Part shown: in pieces, positions 17,120 to 26,219 of the stretch | Numbering within the stretch: the stretch's first letter is position 1 | How the letters are laid out: the number at the start of each line of letters is the position of its first letter | Assembly (NCBI GenBank): GCA_052267165.1 | Contig: JBKQHO010000013.1 | Coordinates: forward strand, 310,001-374,000 | Reading direction: 5' to 3' | Length of the DNA: 64,000 bases | Origin: CAWICD01 sp052267165 | GTDB lineage: Bacteria > Vulcanimicrobiota > Vulcanimicrobiia > Vulcanimicrobiales > Vulcanimicrobiaceae | Translations under genes and position numbers: made by a program | The notes under the pieces: generated by a model | Database searches by the model: none | What the model saw: the letters and a program-made list of their open reading frames with translations, nothing else | Told to the model about the DNA's origin: nothing

Positions 17120-19906
17120 TCAGCGCAATGCTGCGGCGACTTCCCCGCCGGCGGCGAGCTTGATCGCACAGAACTTGAACTCCGGAATCTTTCCGAACGG
17201 GTCGATCGCGTCGTTGGTCAACAAGTTCGCTGCCGCCTCATTGTAGGCGAAGGGCATGAACAGCGTGCCGCGCGCCATGCCCCGGTCCGCGCGCGCGTAC
17301 GCCGTCAGTTCGCCGCGACGCGACTGAAGCAAGATCGAGTCGCCCGGCGCGACGCCGATCGAGGCCAAGTCGTCGGGGTGAATGCTGACGACCGGGTCGG
17401 GTTCGAGCGCGTCGAGCACGCTCGCCCGCCGAGTCATCGCGCCGGTATGCCAGTGTTCGAGTTGCCGCCCGGTCGTGAAGACGAACGGATACTCGTCGTC
17501 CGGCAACTCGTCCGCGTGGGTGAACTCCGCGGGCATGAAGAGCGCCCGGCCGCCCGCCCGCGGGAACGTCTCCGTGAAGATGGTCGGCGTTCCCGGGTCG
17601 CCTTCTTTCGCCAACGGGTACGTGCACGAACCCTCGCGCTCGAGCCGTTCCCACGTGATGCCGGCTACGCTCGGCATCGCGCGGCGAATCTCCGCGAAGA
17701 CGTCAGCCGGCCCCGCGTAATTCCAGTCGAGCCCCAAGCGGCGCGCGATCTCCTGGACGATCCAGAGATCTTGCCGTGCTTGGCCGGGCGGATCGAGCGC
17801 CTGGCGGCCGAGCTGCACGCGCCGGTCCGTGTTGGTGAAGGTCCCCGTCTTCTCGGGAAAGGCCGATGCGGGCAAGATGACGTCGGCGAAGCCCGCGGTC
17901 TCGGTCAGGAAGATCTCTTGGACCACGAGATGTTCGAGCCTGGAGAGCGCAACCCGCGCGTGCTCGACGTTGGGATCGGACATCGCGGGGTTCTCGCCCA
18001 TCACGTACATGCCGCGAATCGTGCCGGCATAGGCCGCCTCGGTGATCTCGGTGACCGTCAGACCGGGAGCGGAATCGAGCGGCGTACCCCAGAGCTCTTC
18101 GAACTTACGCCGCGCGCCTTCGTTGTCGACGCGCTGATAATCCGGGAAGACCATCGGAATCAAGCCGACGTCGGAGGCGCCTTGCACGTTGTTTTGACCG
18201 CGCAGCGGGTGCAGCCCCGAACCCGGTTTGCCGATCTGTCCGGTCAACAGCGCGAGCGAGATCAAGCAACGCGCGTTGTCGGTGCCGTGGATGTGCTGCG
18301 AGACGCCCATGCCCCAGAAGATCATCGAGCCCTTCGAGGTCGCATACAGGCGCGCAACCTCGCGGATCGTATGGGCCGGAATGCCGCAGACCGGCGCGAC
18401 CTTCTCGGGGGCGTACGCGGCCACGGTGTGCGCCAGCGCCGCGTAGTTCTCGGTGCGTTCGCGGATGAAGGCTTCGTCGGTCAAGCCCTCGGCGATGACG
18501 ACGTGCATCATGGCGTTGAGCAGCGCGACGTCGGTGTCGGGCCGGAACTGAAGGAAGTAGGTTGCGTGCCGCGCGATGTCGGAGCGGCGCGGATCCATCA
18601 CGATGAGCTTCGTGCCGGCCTTGGCGGCGTTCTTCATAAAGGTCGCCGCGACCGGATGGTTCACCGTCGGATTGGAACCGATGACGATCGCGACCTCGGC
18701 CAGCGCGACGTCGGCGACCTGATTGGAAACGGCGCCCGAGCCGATGTCCTCGAGCAGCGCCGCGACCGACGACGCGTGACAGAGCCGCGTGCAATGGTCG
18801 ACGTTGTTCGTGCCGAAGCCGGTGCGCACGAGCTTCTGGAACAGGTACGCTTCTTCGTTGCTGCCCTTGGCCGAGCCGAAGCCCGCGAGCGCGTTGGGAC
18901 CATGCGTGTCGCGAATCGCGCGCAGCTTGCTGGCGGCCAGGTCGAGCGCCTCGTCCCAGGTCGCCTCGCGAAACACGTCCCACATCTTCTCGGGGTCGAG
19001 CAGCTCGGGGGTCTTGGGAACGCCGGCCTTGCGAATCAGCGGCGTGGTGAGCCGCAGAGGACTGTGAACGTAGTCGAAGCCGAAGCGCCCCTTGACGCAG
19101 AGCCGGCTCGCGTTCGACGGACCGTCGCGGCCTTCGACGTACAGGATCTTGTTGTCCGAGACGTTGTACGTCAGCAGGCAGCCGACGCCGCAATACGGGC
19201 AGGCCGAGTCGACCTGCTTCTGCGGAAGCATCAGCGCGACGTCGTTGGCGGGCGCGAGCGCGCCGGTCGGGCAGGCTTGCACGCACTCGCCGCAAGCCAC
19301 GCACGAGCTGAGGCCCATCGGATCGTCGAGATCGAAGACGATCTTCGCGTGATCGCCGCGCCACGCGTAGCCGATGACGTCGTTGACCTGTTCCTCGCGG
19401 CAGGCGCGCACGCAGCGGGCGCACTGAATGCACGCGTCGAGGTTGACCGACATCGCGGGGTGCGAGAAGTCGGGCGCGGGTTCAACGCGCTGGGGGAAGC
19501 GCGGCTTGCCCAGGCCGAGCCACGCGGCCCAGCGGTCGAGCTCGGATGCGCGCTCGTAGGGCGACGCGCCTTGGCCGGGCATGTCGCTGAGCAGCAGCTC
19601 GGCGACGAGCGACTGCGATCTCCGCGCGCGCGGACTGTCGGTCTTGATCTTCATCCCTTGGTACGGACGGCGGCAGCATGACGGCGCGAGGACCCGTTCG
19701 CCCTCGACCTCGACCACGCACACGCGGCAGTTGCCGTCGGGACGGTAGCCGTCCTTGTAACACAGCCGCGGAATCGTGACGCCGTGGCGGTCCGCGGCCT
19801 GCAAGATCGTCTCGTTCCCTTCCGCCGCGATCGTCTGACCGTCGAGCGTGAAGCTTACCGCTCCGGTGCGTTCGCTCTCGGGCGCCCCCGTCACCATCGT
19901 CGCCAT
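17120..19906 (-). CDS. fdsA: NAD-dependent formate dehydrogenase, catalytic (alpha) subunit
   Basis: A 928-residue molybdenum bis-MGD enzyme that oxidises formate to CO2. In order it has an N-terminal 2Fe-2S ferredoxin domain (Cys49, Cys60, Cys63, Cys77/78), a His-ligated cluster region and two 4Fe-4S motifs (CIQCARCVRAC, CVACGECVQACP). Next come the CPYCGVGC cluster of the molybdopterin domain and the catalytic segment CTRLCHASSV. The active-site residue is Cys376 where E. coli FdhF has selenocysteine; the codon is TGT. ATG 19906 starts 1 nt after the stop of the fused beta subunit. The C-terminal dinucleotide-binding domain is complete. Electrons should flow through the N-terminal clusters to the NuoEF-like partner and NAD+. 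Confidence 0.93.
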   Translation of the reverse strand: MATMVTGAPESERTGAVSFTLDGQTIAAEGNETILQAADRHGVTIPRLCYKDGYRPDGNCRVCVVEVEGERVLAPSCCRRPYQGMKIKTDSPRARRSQSLVAELLLSDMPGQGASPYERASELDRWAAWLGLGKPRFPQRVEPAPDFSHPAMSVNLDACIQCARCVRACREEQVNDVIGYAWRGDHAKIVFDLDDPMGLSSCVACGECVQACPTGALAPANDVALMLPQKQVDSACPYCGVGCLLTYNVSDNKILYVEGRDGPSNASRLCVKGRFGFDYVHSPLRLTTPLIRKAGVPKTPELLDPEKMWDVFREATWDEALDLAASKLRAIRDTHGPNALAGFGSAKGSNEEAYLFQKLVRTGFGTNNVDHCTRLCHASSVAALLEDIGSGAVSNQVADVALAEVAIVIGSNPTVNHPVAATFMKNAAKAGTKLIVMDPRRSDIARHATYFLQFRPDTDVALLNAMMHVVIAEGLTDEAFIRERTENYAALAHTVAAYAPEKVAPVCGIPAHTIREVARLYATSKGSMIFWGMGVSQHIHGTDNARCLISLALLTGQIGKPGSGLHPLRGQNNVQGASDVGLIPMVFPDYQRVDNEGARRKFEELWGTPLDSAPGLTVTEITEAAYAGTIRGMYVMGENPAMSDPNVEHARVALSRLEHLVVQEIFLTETAGFADVILPASAFPEKTGTFTNTDRRVQLGRQALDPPGQARQDLWIVQEIARRLGLDWNYAGPADVFAEIRRAMPSVAGITWERLEREGSCTYPLAKEGDPGTPTIFTETFPRAGGRALFMPAEFTHADELPDDEYPFVFTTGRQLEHWHTGAMTRRASVLDALEPDPVVSIHPDDLASIGVAPGDSILLQSRRGELTAYARADRGMARGTLFMPFAYNEAAANLLTNDAIDPFGKIPEFKFCAIKLAAGGEVAAALR

Positions 19907-19907
19907 C

Positions 19908-21644
19908 TCAGCCCTCAAACTCCCACGGGAAGTATTTCAGCGCGCACAGATACGGATTGGAAGCGGCTTGCCCGAGGCCGCAGATCGAGGCGTCCATCAT
20001 CACTTTGGAAAGCTCTTCGAGCAGCGGCCGATCCCAAACGTCGCGCTCCATCAGGGAGACCGCCTTGGCCGTCCCGACACGGCAAGGCGTGCACTGACCG
20101 CACGACTCGTCGCGGAAGAAGCGCAACGCATTGAGCGCGGCATGCCGCGCGCTGTCCTTGTGCGAGAGCACGACGATCGCGGCCGAGCCGATGAAGCAAC
20201 CGTACCTGTTGAGCGTGTCGAAGTCGAGCGGAACGTGGCCGAGCGTCGCCGGCAAGATTCCGCCCGACGCGCCGCCGGGCAGGAAGGCGTAGAACTCGTG
20301 TCCCGGCTGCATGCCGCCGGCGTATTCCTGGATCAGCTCGTGCGCGCTGATGCCCGCCGGCGCGAGATGCACGCCGGGTTTTTGCACGCGCCCGCTCACC
20401 GAGAAGTTTCGCAGACCGCTGCGCCCGTTGCGGCCGAACGAAGCAAACCACGCCGGGCCTTCCTCGACGATCTCGCGCACCCAGTAGAGCGTCTCCATGT
20501 TGTGCTGCAGCGTCGGGCGGCCGAACAAACCGACTTGCGCGACGAAGGGCGGACGCAAGCGGGGCACGCCGCGCTTGCCCTCGATCGACTCGATCATCGC
20601 CGACTCTTCGCCGCAAATGTAGGCGCCCGCGCCGCGCCGCAACTCGATCTGGGGAAGCGGCACCGGCGGATCCTTGTGCAGCACGGCGAGCTCGTCGGTC
20701 AGAATCTTGCGAGCGTGCGCGTACTCGTCGCGCAGGTACATGTAGATGCGCTCGACCCCGACCGCCCAGGCCGCGATCAGCATCCCTTCCAAAAAGCGGT
20801 GCGGGTCGCGCTCGAGATGCCAGCGGTCCTTGAACGTGCCCGGCTCGCCTTCGTCGATGTTCACCGCCATCATTCGCGGCGCAGGTTCGCTGCGCACGAT
20901 CCGCCACTTGCGGCCGGTCGGGAAGCCTGCCCCGCCCAGGCCGCGCAGGCCGGAGTTCTCCATCAAGGCGATCAAATCGTCCGCGCTGCGCTCGCCACGG
21001 ACGCACTGCTTGAGAATGCTGTAGCCGCCGTCAGCCACGTAGCGAGGGTAGGTCGCGTAGTGCGGGATCACCGGCTCGACCTCGTGCCGCTCGAGCGCGG
21101 CTTCGACGCTTTCGAGGTTCGCGTCCCCGATCGCGTTTTGCCCGACAACGGCCACCGGTGCCGTTTCACAGCGTCCGACACAAGGCGCGGAGATAACGCG
21201 GACGTTTTCGCCGGCTACGCCGCTACGCAGCAGCGCGACCAGGTCTTGCGCGCCGGCGAGCTCGCAGGCAAGGCCCTCGCAGACCCGCACGGTGACGTCG
21301 GCGGGACGCGCCTCGCCGTCCTTGAGGACGTCGAAGTGATGGTAGAAGGTCGCGACCTCGAAGACCTCGACCGGTGCGAGGCGCATCTCCTCGGCCAGCG
21401 CGACGATGTGCGCAGGCGAAAGGCACTTATAACGGTCCTGAACCTTGTGCAGGTGCTCGACGAGCAAGTCGCGGCTGCGCGGCTGGTCGCCGAGCAGGGC
21501 TCGTACCTCGAGCAACGCCTGCGGGTCGACCGGCCGGCCCTTGCCTTCGCGCCGCTTTTTGCGCCGTCCGGCTCCGTCGTCTATTCCCGGCGGCCGCGCC
21601 GCTACGCCGAGTGGAACCCCGCCGATGAGATCGATCGTGTCCAA
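19908..21644 (-). CDS. fdsB: formate dehydrogenase NAD-reducing subunit, fused NuoE-NuoF type
   Basis: A 578-residue fusion. Residues 40-165 are a NuoE/FdsG-type thioredoxin-like domain with the 2Fe-2S ligands Cys122, Cys127, Cys155 and Cys159. Residues 200-578 are a NuoF/FdsB-type FMN and NAD domain with GLRGLGGAGFPTGRKW (232-247) and YICGEESAMIESIEG. The 4Fe-4S cluster ligands are C515, C518, C521 and C555. In many bacteria these domains are two genes (fdsG, fdsB); the fused form resembles HoxF. It passes formate electrons to NAD+. The start is TTG 21644 with a GGGGG run 6 nt upstream. A weaker point is the long charged leader before the NuoE domain. Confidence 0.9.
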   Translation of the reverse strand: MDTIDLIGGVPLGVAARPPGIDDGAGRRKKRREGKGRPVDPQALLEVRALLGDQPRSRDLLVEHLHKVQDRYKCLSPAHIVALAEEMRLAPVEVFEVATFYHHFDVLKDGEARPADVTVRVCEGLACELAGAQDLVALLRSGVAGENVRVISAPCVGRCETAPVAVVGQNAIGDANLESVEAALERHEVEPVIPHYATYPRYVADGGYSILKQCVRGERSADDLIALMENSGLRGLGGAGFPTGRKWRIVRSEPAPRMMAVNIDEGEPGTFKDRWHLERDPHRFLEGMLIAAWAVGVERIYMYLRDEYAHARKILTDELAVLHKDPPVPLPQIELRRGAGAYICGEESAMIESIEGKRGVPRLRPPFVAQVGLFGRPTLQHNMETLYWVREIVEEGPAWFASFGRNGRSGLRNFSVSGRVQKPGVHLAPAGISAHELIQEYAGGMQPGHEFYAFLPGGASGGILPATLGHVPLDFDTLNRYGCFIGSAAIVVLSHKDSARHAALNALRFFRDESCGQCTPCRVGTAKAVSLMERDVWDRPLLEELSKVMMDASICGLGQAASNPYLCALKYFPWEFEG

Positions 21645-21703
21645 TCGATGCCCCCTATAGGCCCTCTTGTGCCCCGAATTTTCCGCATCGCGACGGGCGG
21701 GCG

Positions 21704-21991
21704 CTATTCGCTGCCGTCTCCCACCTCTTGCAGCGGTGCGATTCCATAAAAGCTTCCGCCGCGCTCCAAAGCTTCGCGCTCGTTAAACGGCTCCGCCTCG
21801 TTCTCGGTCTTCTCTTCCGGCTGATGAAAAGCGGTCAGCGGCTGCTCGACTGCTGGGCGGCCAACAACGTTGGCACCCTCGGCACCGCCCTCAGGCTTGG
21901 TCGTCCCGGTCAACCGGTCGCTGTCGACGATGGGATCAGGACCCTCGGCACGTTCGTCCATGCCGCTTGGCGTTTCGTGGAAGGTAGCCAT
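21704..21991 (-). CDS. small acidic hypothetical protein upstream of the formate dehydrogenase genes
   Basis: A 95-residue product from ATG 21991; a GTG at 22006 would add five residues. It is strongly acidic and Glu/Pro/Gly rich (for example EEKTENEAEPFNEREALE), with no hydrophobic core, and is probably disordered apart from the C-terminal GGSFYGIAPLQEVG. I recognise no family. It lies 59 nt upstream of the fused beta subunit on the same strand and may be the first gene of the formate operon. A plus-strand frame also covers this stretch, but its composition looks like an antisense shadow. Confidence 0.5.
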   Translation of the reverse strand: MATFHETPSGMDERAEGPDPIVDSDRLTGTTKPEGGAEGANVVGRPAVEQPLTAFHQPEEKTENEAEPFNEREALERGGSFYGIAPLQEVGDGSE

Positions 21992-22311
21992 AGTTAAGAA
22001 TTGCACGAATTGCCGAGCGCTCCCGCTTGCGGCGGCGAGCCGGTCTTAAGCCGTCACCATACGCCACGGCGCGGGCTTTTCAGGTCTGCTCTCTACCCAG
22101 CCGGCAACAAGACAGTCTCCGGACAAATCGCTCGATCACTCGAGCGAATCGCGATCGAATCGACGCGCTATCAGTTGTGGCGTCCGCTTCGACCTCAACC
22201 AACCATTGCGCTCGAATGAAGCCTCGAACTTCAACGAAGGTGCATGCCGGACGAACATCCGCAAAGAACTAGCCGACCTCTAGCCCTTACGAGTAGCCCT
22301 TACGAGGAGCG
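21992..22311. other. 320-bp intergenic region
   Basis: It separates the formate operon from the ferritin-like gene; both flanking genes are on the minus strand, so the formate-operon promoter should lie here. The base composition is less GC-biased than in the flanking genes. A 13-bp tandem duplication (TAGCCCTTACGAG, two adjacent copies at about 22281-22306) is the only repeat seen. No convincing gene or RNA was found. Confidence 0.4.
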
Positions 22312-23214
22312 TCAGACCGCGGCGGGCTCGGCCTCGCGCTTCCCGTTCGTCTCCGCCGCGGCGGGTTGGCTCGTGCCGTTCCTGGCCGGACTCGTCTTGC
22401 GCGGCGGTAAGGCTCGCAATCCGAGCAGTGCGACCGTCGCGAGCGCCGGCAGCAAGCCGGGCTTGATGAGCCGCGGGTCGAGCTGCGCCATGTAGCGCCG
22501 GTTCTCGACCAGTGCGGCTTCCAGGAACATCTGCGGCGTGAGATCTTCGATCACCGAGGCGGCGCCGCTCGCCGAAAAACCAGTGGCCTTGGCGTCGCCC
22601 GCGAACGAGTCGATCATCTTCTTGAGCGCCCGCCCGTAGTTGCCGAACATCGCCGGGGTGCGCTGCAGGATGCCGGCACGGCCGGCCTGGACTTCCTCGT
22701 AGCGGATCCAGTTGACGAAGAACGTGACGTGCCGCGCTTCTTCCCACAGCACCGTGTCGAAGATGGCCAAGAAGTCTTCGGGAAAATACTGGATCTTGCG
22801 CCCGAGCGCGAACAAGCCGAAGCCCAAGAACGAGTCCAGGCACTCTTCATAGCCGAAGGTCACGAACTCTTCGCGCGAGCTGCCTTCGTAATCGACGGTG
22901 ACGTCCTTGGCGGGCAGCTGATAACGCTCGATCAGATGCTGCATCAGCCGAGCGTGGCGTGTCTCTTCGAGCGCCTGGACCTGCATCGCTTCGCGAATGA
23001 GTGGGTCCTCGATCGTCCGCGCGAACTCGTCGACCATCACTCCGGCACGCGATTCGACGCCGCGCGCGGTGCCCCAAAACGGGATGGAGCGCAGCCGCTC
23101 GAGGTAGATCGCGTCGAGCGCCGGCCACGGCAGATCGGCCGGCTCGAAGCGCTTGTGCGAGTCGATGAACGTGGTGCAGAAGAGCAGCTTGTGCTCGTAT
23201 GTTCCCGGCTTCAT
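22312..23214 (-). CDS. ferritin-like diiron-carboxylate protein
   Basis: A 300-residue mostly helical protein from ATG 23214 (a GTG at 23223 is possible). Two diiron motifs of the ferritin/ribonucleotide-reductase-like type are visible: EETRH in QALEETRHARLMQHL and EEARH in LWEEARHVTFFVNW. Partner glutamates are in the helices FARTIEDPLIREAM and YEECLDSF. Enzymes of this superfamily perform O2-dependent hydroxylation, desaturation or oxygen scavenging; the substrate is unknown. The last 60 residues hold a hydrophobic stretch (LLPALATVALLGLRAL) and a charged tail. It follows polX by 40 nt on the same strand. Confidence 0.75.
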   Translation of the reverse strand: MKPGTYEHKLLFCTTFIDSHKRFEPADLPWPALDAIYLERLRSIPFWGTARGVESRAGVMVDEFARTIEDPLIREAMQVQALEETRHARLMQHLIERYQLPAKDVTVDYEGSSREEFVTFGYEECLDSFLGFGLFALGRKIQYFPEDFLAIFDTVLWEEARHVTFFVNWIRYEEVQAGRAGILQRTPAMFGNYGRALKKMIDSFAGDAKATGFSASGAASVIEDLTPQMFLEAALVENRRYMAQLDPRLIKPGLLPALATVALLGLRALPPRKTSPARNGTSQPAAAETNGKREAEPAAV

Positions 23215-23254
23215 GCGATGCACTTCGGACGCGACCGTTGACGGCCTGCCGACG

Positions 23255-24988
23255 TCAATCGTGCGCTTTGCGCTTTCGGGCGACGAACTCGAGGACGTCC
23301 TCGAGCGAGCGCGCGTTCAGTACTTCGTCCCGCCTAATCCAAGCCCGGCGCGCCTGGCCGACGGCATATTCGACATGCTCGAGCTGCGCGGCCGCGTGTG
23401 CGTCGCTGTCGAGACTGAAGGTCACCCCGAACTCGCGCGCACGCCGGGCGAGCGCGCTGGGCAAATCGAGCCTCCCGGGCTGGCCGTCGATCTCGAGCGC
23501 GGTGCCGGTTCGAGCCGCGGCCGCGAACACGACGTCGTAGTCGAACTCGTAGCCGTCGAAGGCGCCGACCTGCCGGCCGGTCGGGTGTCCGATGATGTTG
23601 ACATAGCGGTTTCCGCAGGCGCGCACGAGCCGCTCGGTCATCTCGGCGCGCGACAGGTTCAACGCGCCGTGGACGCTCGCAACGACCAGGTCGAGCTCGG
23701 CGAGGACCTCGGGCGCGTAGTCGAGCGAGCCGTCGGGGAGGATGTCCACCTCGGCCGAGCAGAGCGTGCGGATTCCGTACTTGTCGCCGAGCGCGCGAAC
23801 CTTCGCGCGCTGCTCGCGCAGCGTGGCCGGATCGAGCCCCCAGCGGCCGCGGCCCCACGAGTGGTCCGAGATCGAGTGGTACGCGTAGCCGCGCGCCTTG
23901 GCCGCGGCGATCATCGCGTCGAGCGTGTCCTTCCCGTCGCTCCAGGTGCAGTGCATGTGAAAGTCGCCGCGCAGGTCGTCGAGCGAGACCGGCTCGGGCA
24001 GCGTGCCGTCGGCGGCCGCCTCGATCTCGCCCAGCCCCAGACGCATCTCGGGCGGAATGTAGGCGAGCCCGAGCGCGGCGTAGACTTCGAGCTCGGTGCG
24101 GCACGTCAAATTGTCGCCCGTGGTTACGTTGAGGATCCCGTTCTCGCTGACGCGCAGCCCCTTGCGAACCGCCGACTCGCGCAGCTGGATGTTGTGTTCG
24201 CGGCTGCCGGTGAAGTGTTGCAGCAGATTGCCGTAGACGTCCTCGGGCAGCACGCGCAGGTCGACTTGCAGCCCGTCCTCGAGCCAGATCGACGCTTTGG
24301 TCGAGCCCTCGGCCAGCACCGCGGCGGCCCGCTCCCAGCGCGTGAAGCGCTTGATCACGGCCTCGGGATCGGCCGAGGTGCAGATCAGGTCGATGTCGCC
24401 GACGGTCGCCTCCGCGCGCCGGACGCTGCCCGCGTAGGTCACGTTCTGGGCCGGCGAGCCGGCGGCCACGTAGTCGCCGATCGCCCGAGCGAGCGGCAGC
24501 GCGCGCCCGAGCGGCGTGCGCCGGCGCCGCCCTTTGTAGGCCAAGACGCCCCGCTTGATGTTCTCGATCGACTTGGGTCCCAGTCGCGCCATGCCCGTCA
24601 ACAAACCTTCGTCGAGCGCCCGCTCGAGGGCGGCCAGCGACGCGATCCCGAGCTCTTTGTAGAGGGCCTGAGCCGTCTTCATGCCGATCCCGGAGACGCC
24701 CAGCACCTCCATCAGGCTCGGCGGATAGAGCCCCGCCAGCTCTTCGTAGTACGGGCTCGTCCCGCTGGCGACGATCTCGCCGATCCGGCCGGCGATCGTC
24801 TTGCCGATCCCCGGTAGCTTGGTGAGTTCGCCGGAGGCGATCAATTCGGGGACCGGCCCTGCGTTTTCCAGCGTCTCGGCCGCCCGCTCGTAGGCCATGA
24901 ACTTGTAGAACGGCTCGCCCGCGAACTCCATCAGGGTTCGGATGTCTTTGAGCTTGCGGGCGATCTCGGCGTTGCTCGGAGCGGCCAT
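23255..24988 (-). CDS. polX: DNA polymerase X family with PHP exonuclease domain
   Basis: A 577-residue bacterial PolX used in gap-filling DNA repair. Helix-hairpin-helix motifs (LTKLPGIGKTIAGRIGEI, VSGIGMKTAQALY) lie near residues 50-115. The nucleotidyltransferase core has GS at 187-188 and the metal ligands Asp198, Asp200 and Asp243. The C-terminal PHP domain starts near 340 with DFHMHCTWSDG and continues with ISDHSWG, SAEVDI, ASVHGAL, IIGHPTG and LDSDAH, so 3'-5' exonuclease metal ligands are intact. ATG 24988 gives the usual family N-terminus; earlier in-frame codons to 25099 lie in the promoter shared with the divergent gene at 25062. Confidence 0.93.
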   Translation of the reverse strand: MAAPSNAEIARKLKDIRTLMEFAGEPFYKFMAYERAAETLENAGPVPELIASGELTKLPGIGKTIAGRIGEIVASGTSPYYEELAGLYPPSLMEVLGVSGIGMKTAQALYKELGIASLAALERALDEGLLTGMARLGPKSIENIKRGVLAYKGRRRRTPLGRALPLARAIGDYVAAGSPAQNVTYAGSVRRAEATVGDIDLICTSADPEAVIKRFTRWERAAAVLAEGSTKASIWLEDGLQVDLRVLPEDVYGNLLQHFTGSREHNIQLRESAVRKGLRVSENGILNVTTGDNLTCRTELEVYAALGLAYIPPEMRLGLGEIEAAADGTLPEPVSLDDLRGDFHMHCTWSDGKDTLDAMIAAAKARGYAYHSISDHSWGRGRWGLDPATLREQRAKVRALGDKYGIRTLCSAEVDILPDGSLDYAPEVLAELDLVVASVHGALNLSRAEMTERLVRACGNRYVNIIGHPTGRQVGAFDGYEFDYDVVFAAAARTGTALEIDGQPGRLDLPSALARRAREFGVTFSLDSDAHAAAQLEHVEYAVGQARRAWIRRDEVLNARSLEDVLEFVARKRKAHD

Positions 24989-25061
24989 CGCGGCTCGCGT
25001 TCGGCGGCTGCGGGGCCGCTCCCCACAGGACCGACCCCTGCCCAATCCGTACGAACGTCGT

Positions 25062-26168
25062 ATGTTACGCGTCGACCGGCTGGCCCCACACGTCTTCAAC
25101 CTTCCGGTCGAAAAGATGCGGGCGGGCTACTATTCGGACACGTACTTCAATCGCGCCCGCGAGATCCTCGAACGCGACGGGCACCATCCGCGCGTGCGCA
25201 TGCAGGTGTTCCAGCGCACCAAAGCCGTCCTGTGCGGGATCGACGAGGCGCTGGCGATCCTGCGGCTCTGCTCGGGCCGGACCGGCAGCGACGGAAGCTG
25301 GGAGGACGGCTGGGACGAGCTGCTCGTGCGCGCGCTGCGCGACGGCGACGAGATCGAGCCCTTCGAGACGGTGTTGACGATCGAAGGCGACTACGCGCTC
25401 TTCGCGCACCTCGAGACCTGCTATCTCGGCGTGCTGGCGCGGCGGACGCGCATCGCGACCAACGCGCGTGAGATCGTGAGCGCCGCCAACGGCAAGGAAG
25501 TGCTCTTCTTTCCGGCCCGCTACGACCACCATCAAATGCAGACCGGCGACGGTTATGCCGCCTACATCTCGGGCGCCCTGGGCGTCTCGACCGACGCCAA
25601 TGCGGAGTGGTGGGGCGCGCGCGGAATGGGGACCGTGCCACATGCGCTGATCGCCGCGTACGACGGCGACACCGTGCTGGCGACGCTAAAGTTCGCGCAA
25701 TACATCGATCCGAGCGTGCACGTCATCTCGCTGGTCGACTTCGACAACGATTGCGTCGAGACGAGCCTGGCGGTAGCGCGAGCGCTCGGGCGGAGGCTGT
25801 GGGGCGTCCGGCTCGACACTTCGGGGACGCTGGTCGACCGTTCGCTCTGGTCGCAGATGGGCACGTTTCCGCCGACCGGCGTCGTGCCGCAGCTCGTGCG
25901 CAACGTGCGCAACGCGCTCGACGAGCACGGGTACGGCTACGTCCGCATCGTGGTCAGCGGCGGCTTCAGTCCGCAGAAGATCCGGCAGTTCGAGACCGAG
26001 GACGTCCCGGTCGACGCCTACGCGGTCGGCAGCGCCTTCTTCGAGGGGACGGGACGGTTCGATTTCACCGCCGACATCGTGGCGCTCGAGCAGGACGGCC
26101 GCTGGGTCGAATGCCACAAGGTCGGCCGGCTGGAACGACCCAACCCGAGGCTCGCGACCGTCGAGTGA
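25062..26168 (+). CDS. nicotinate phosphoribosyltransferase family protein
   Basis: A 368-residue type II phosphoribosyltransferase, likely converting nicotinate and PRPP to nicotinate mononucleotide in NAD salvage. The N-terminal MRAGYYSDTYFNRAREIL segment, the ALFAHLETCYLGVLARRTRIATNA block and the C-terminal IVVSGGFSPQKIRQFE phosphate-binding loop are the family signatures. It is shorter than classical PncB (about 400 residues), closer to the archaeal-type subfamily. The start at ATG 25062 is chosen because it abuts the conserved N-terminus; the upstream frame runs through the polX promoter. The ribosome-binding site is weak. Confidence 0.85.
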   Translation: MLRVDRLAPHVFNLPVEKMRAGYYSDTYFNRAREILERDGHHPRVRMQVFQRTKAVLCGIDEALAILRLCSGRTGSDGSWEDGWDELLVRALRDGDEIEPFETVLTIEGDYALFAHLETCYLGVLARRTRIATNAREIVSAANGKEVLFFPARYDHHQMQTGDGYAAYISGALGVSTDANAEWWGARGMGTVPHALIAAYDGDTVLATLKFAQYIDPSVHVISLVDFDNDCVETSLAVARALGRRLWGVRLDTSGTLVDRSLWSQMGTFPPTGVVPQLVRNVRNALDEHGYGYVRIVVSGGFSPQKIRQFETEDVPVDAYAVGSAFFEGTGRFDFTADIVALEQDGRWVECHKVGRLERPNPRLATVE

Positions 26169-26219
26169 GCGGCCTGAATGCAGCCGTGCTCGCGCTAGCC
26201 GCAAGCGGAGGTGCCGCAC

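Noticed and set aside
18779..18781. Selenocysteine in the formate dehydrogenase
   Set aside because: The active-site codon reads TGT (Cys) on the coding strand, not TGA, and no SECIS-like need arises.
17117..21749. Very long open frames antisense to the formate dehydrogenase genes
   Set aside because: They mirror the GC-rich third codon positions of the real genes, are full of Arg/Asp/Val repeats, and match no family; the opposite strand has complete, motif-rich enzymes.
22001..22272. Two overlapping plus-strand frames in the gap before the ferritin-like gene
   Set aside because: No start signal, no domain, and atypical codon use; probably non-coding.
25053..25070. LexA-box-like sequence (CGAACGTCGTATGTTACG) near the nicotinate phosphoribosyltransferase start
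   Set aside because: The half-sites are 7 rather than 4 bases apart and the second is GTTAC, so it does not fit the consensus seen at imuA and dnaE2.
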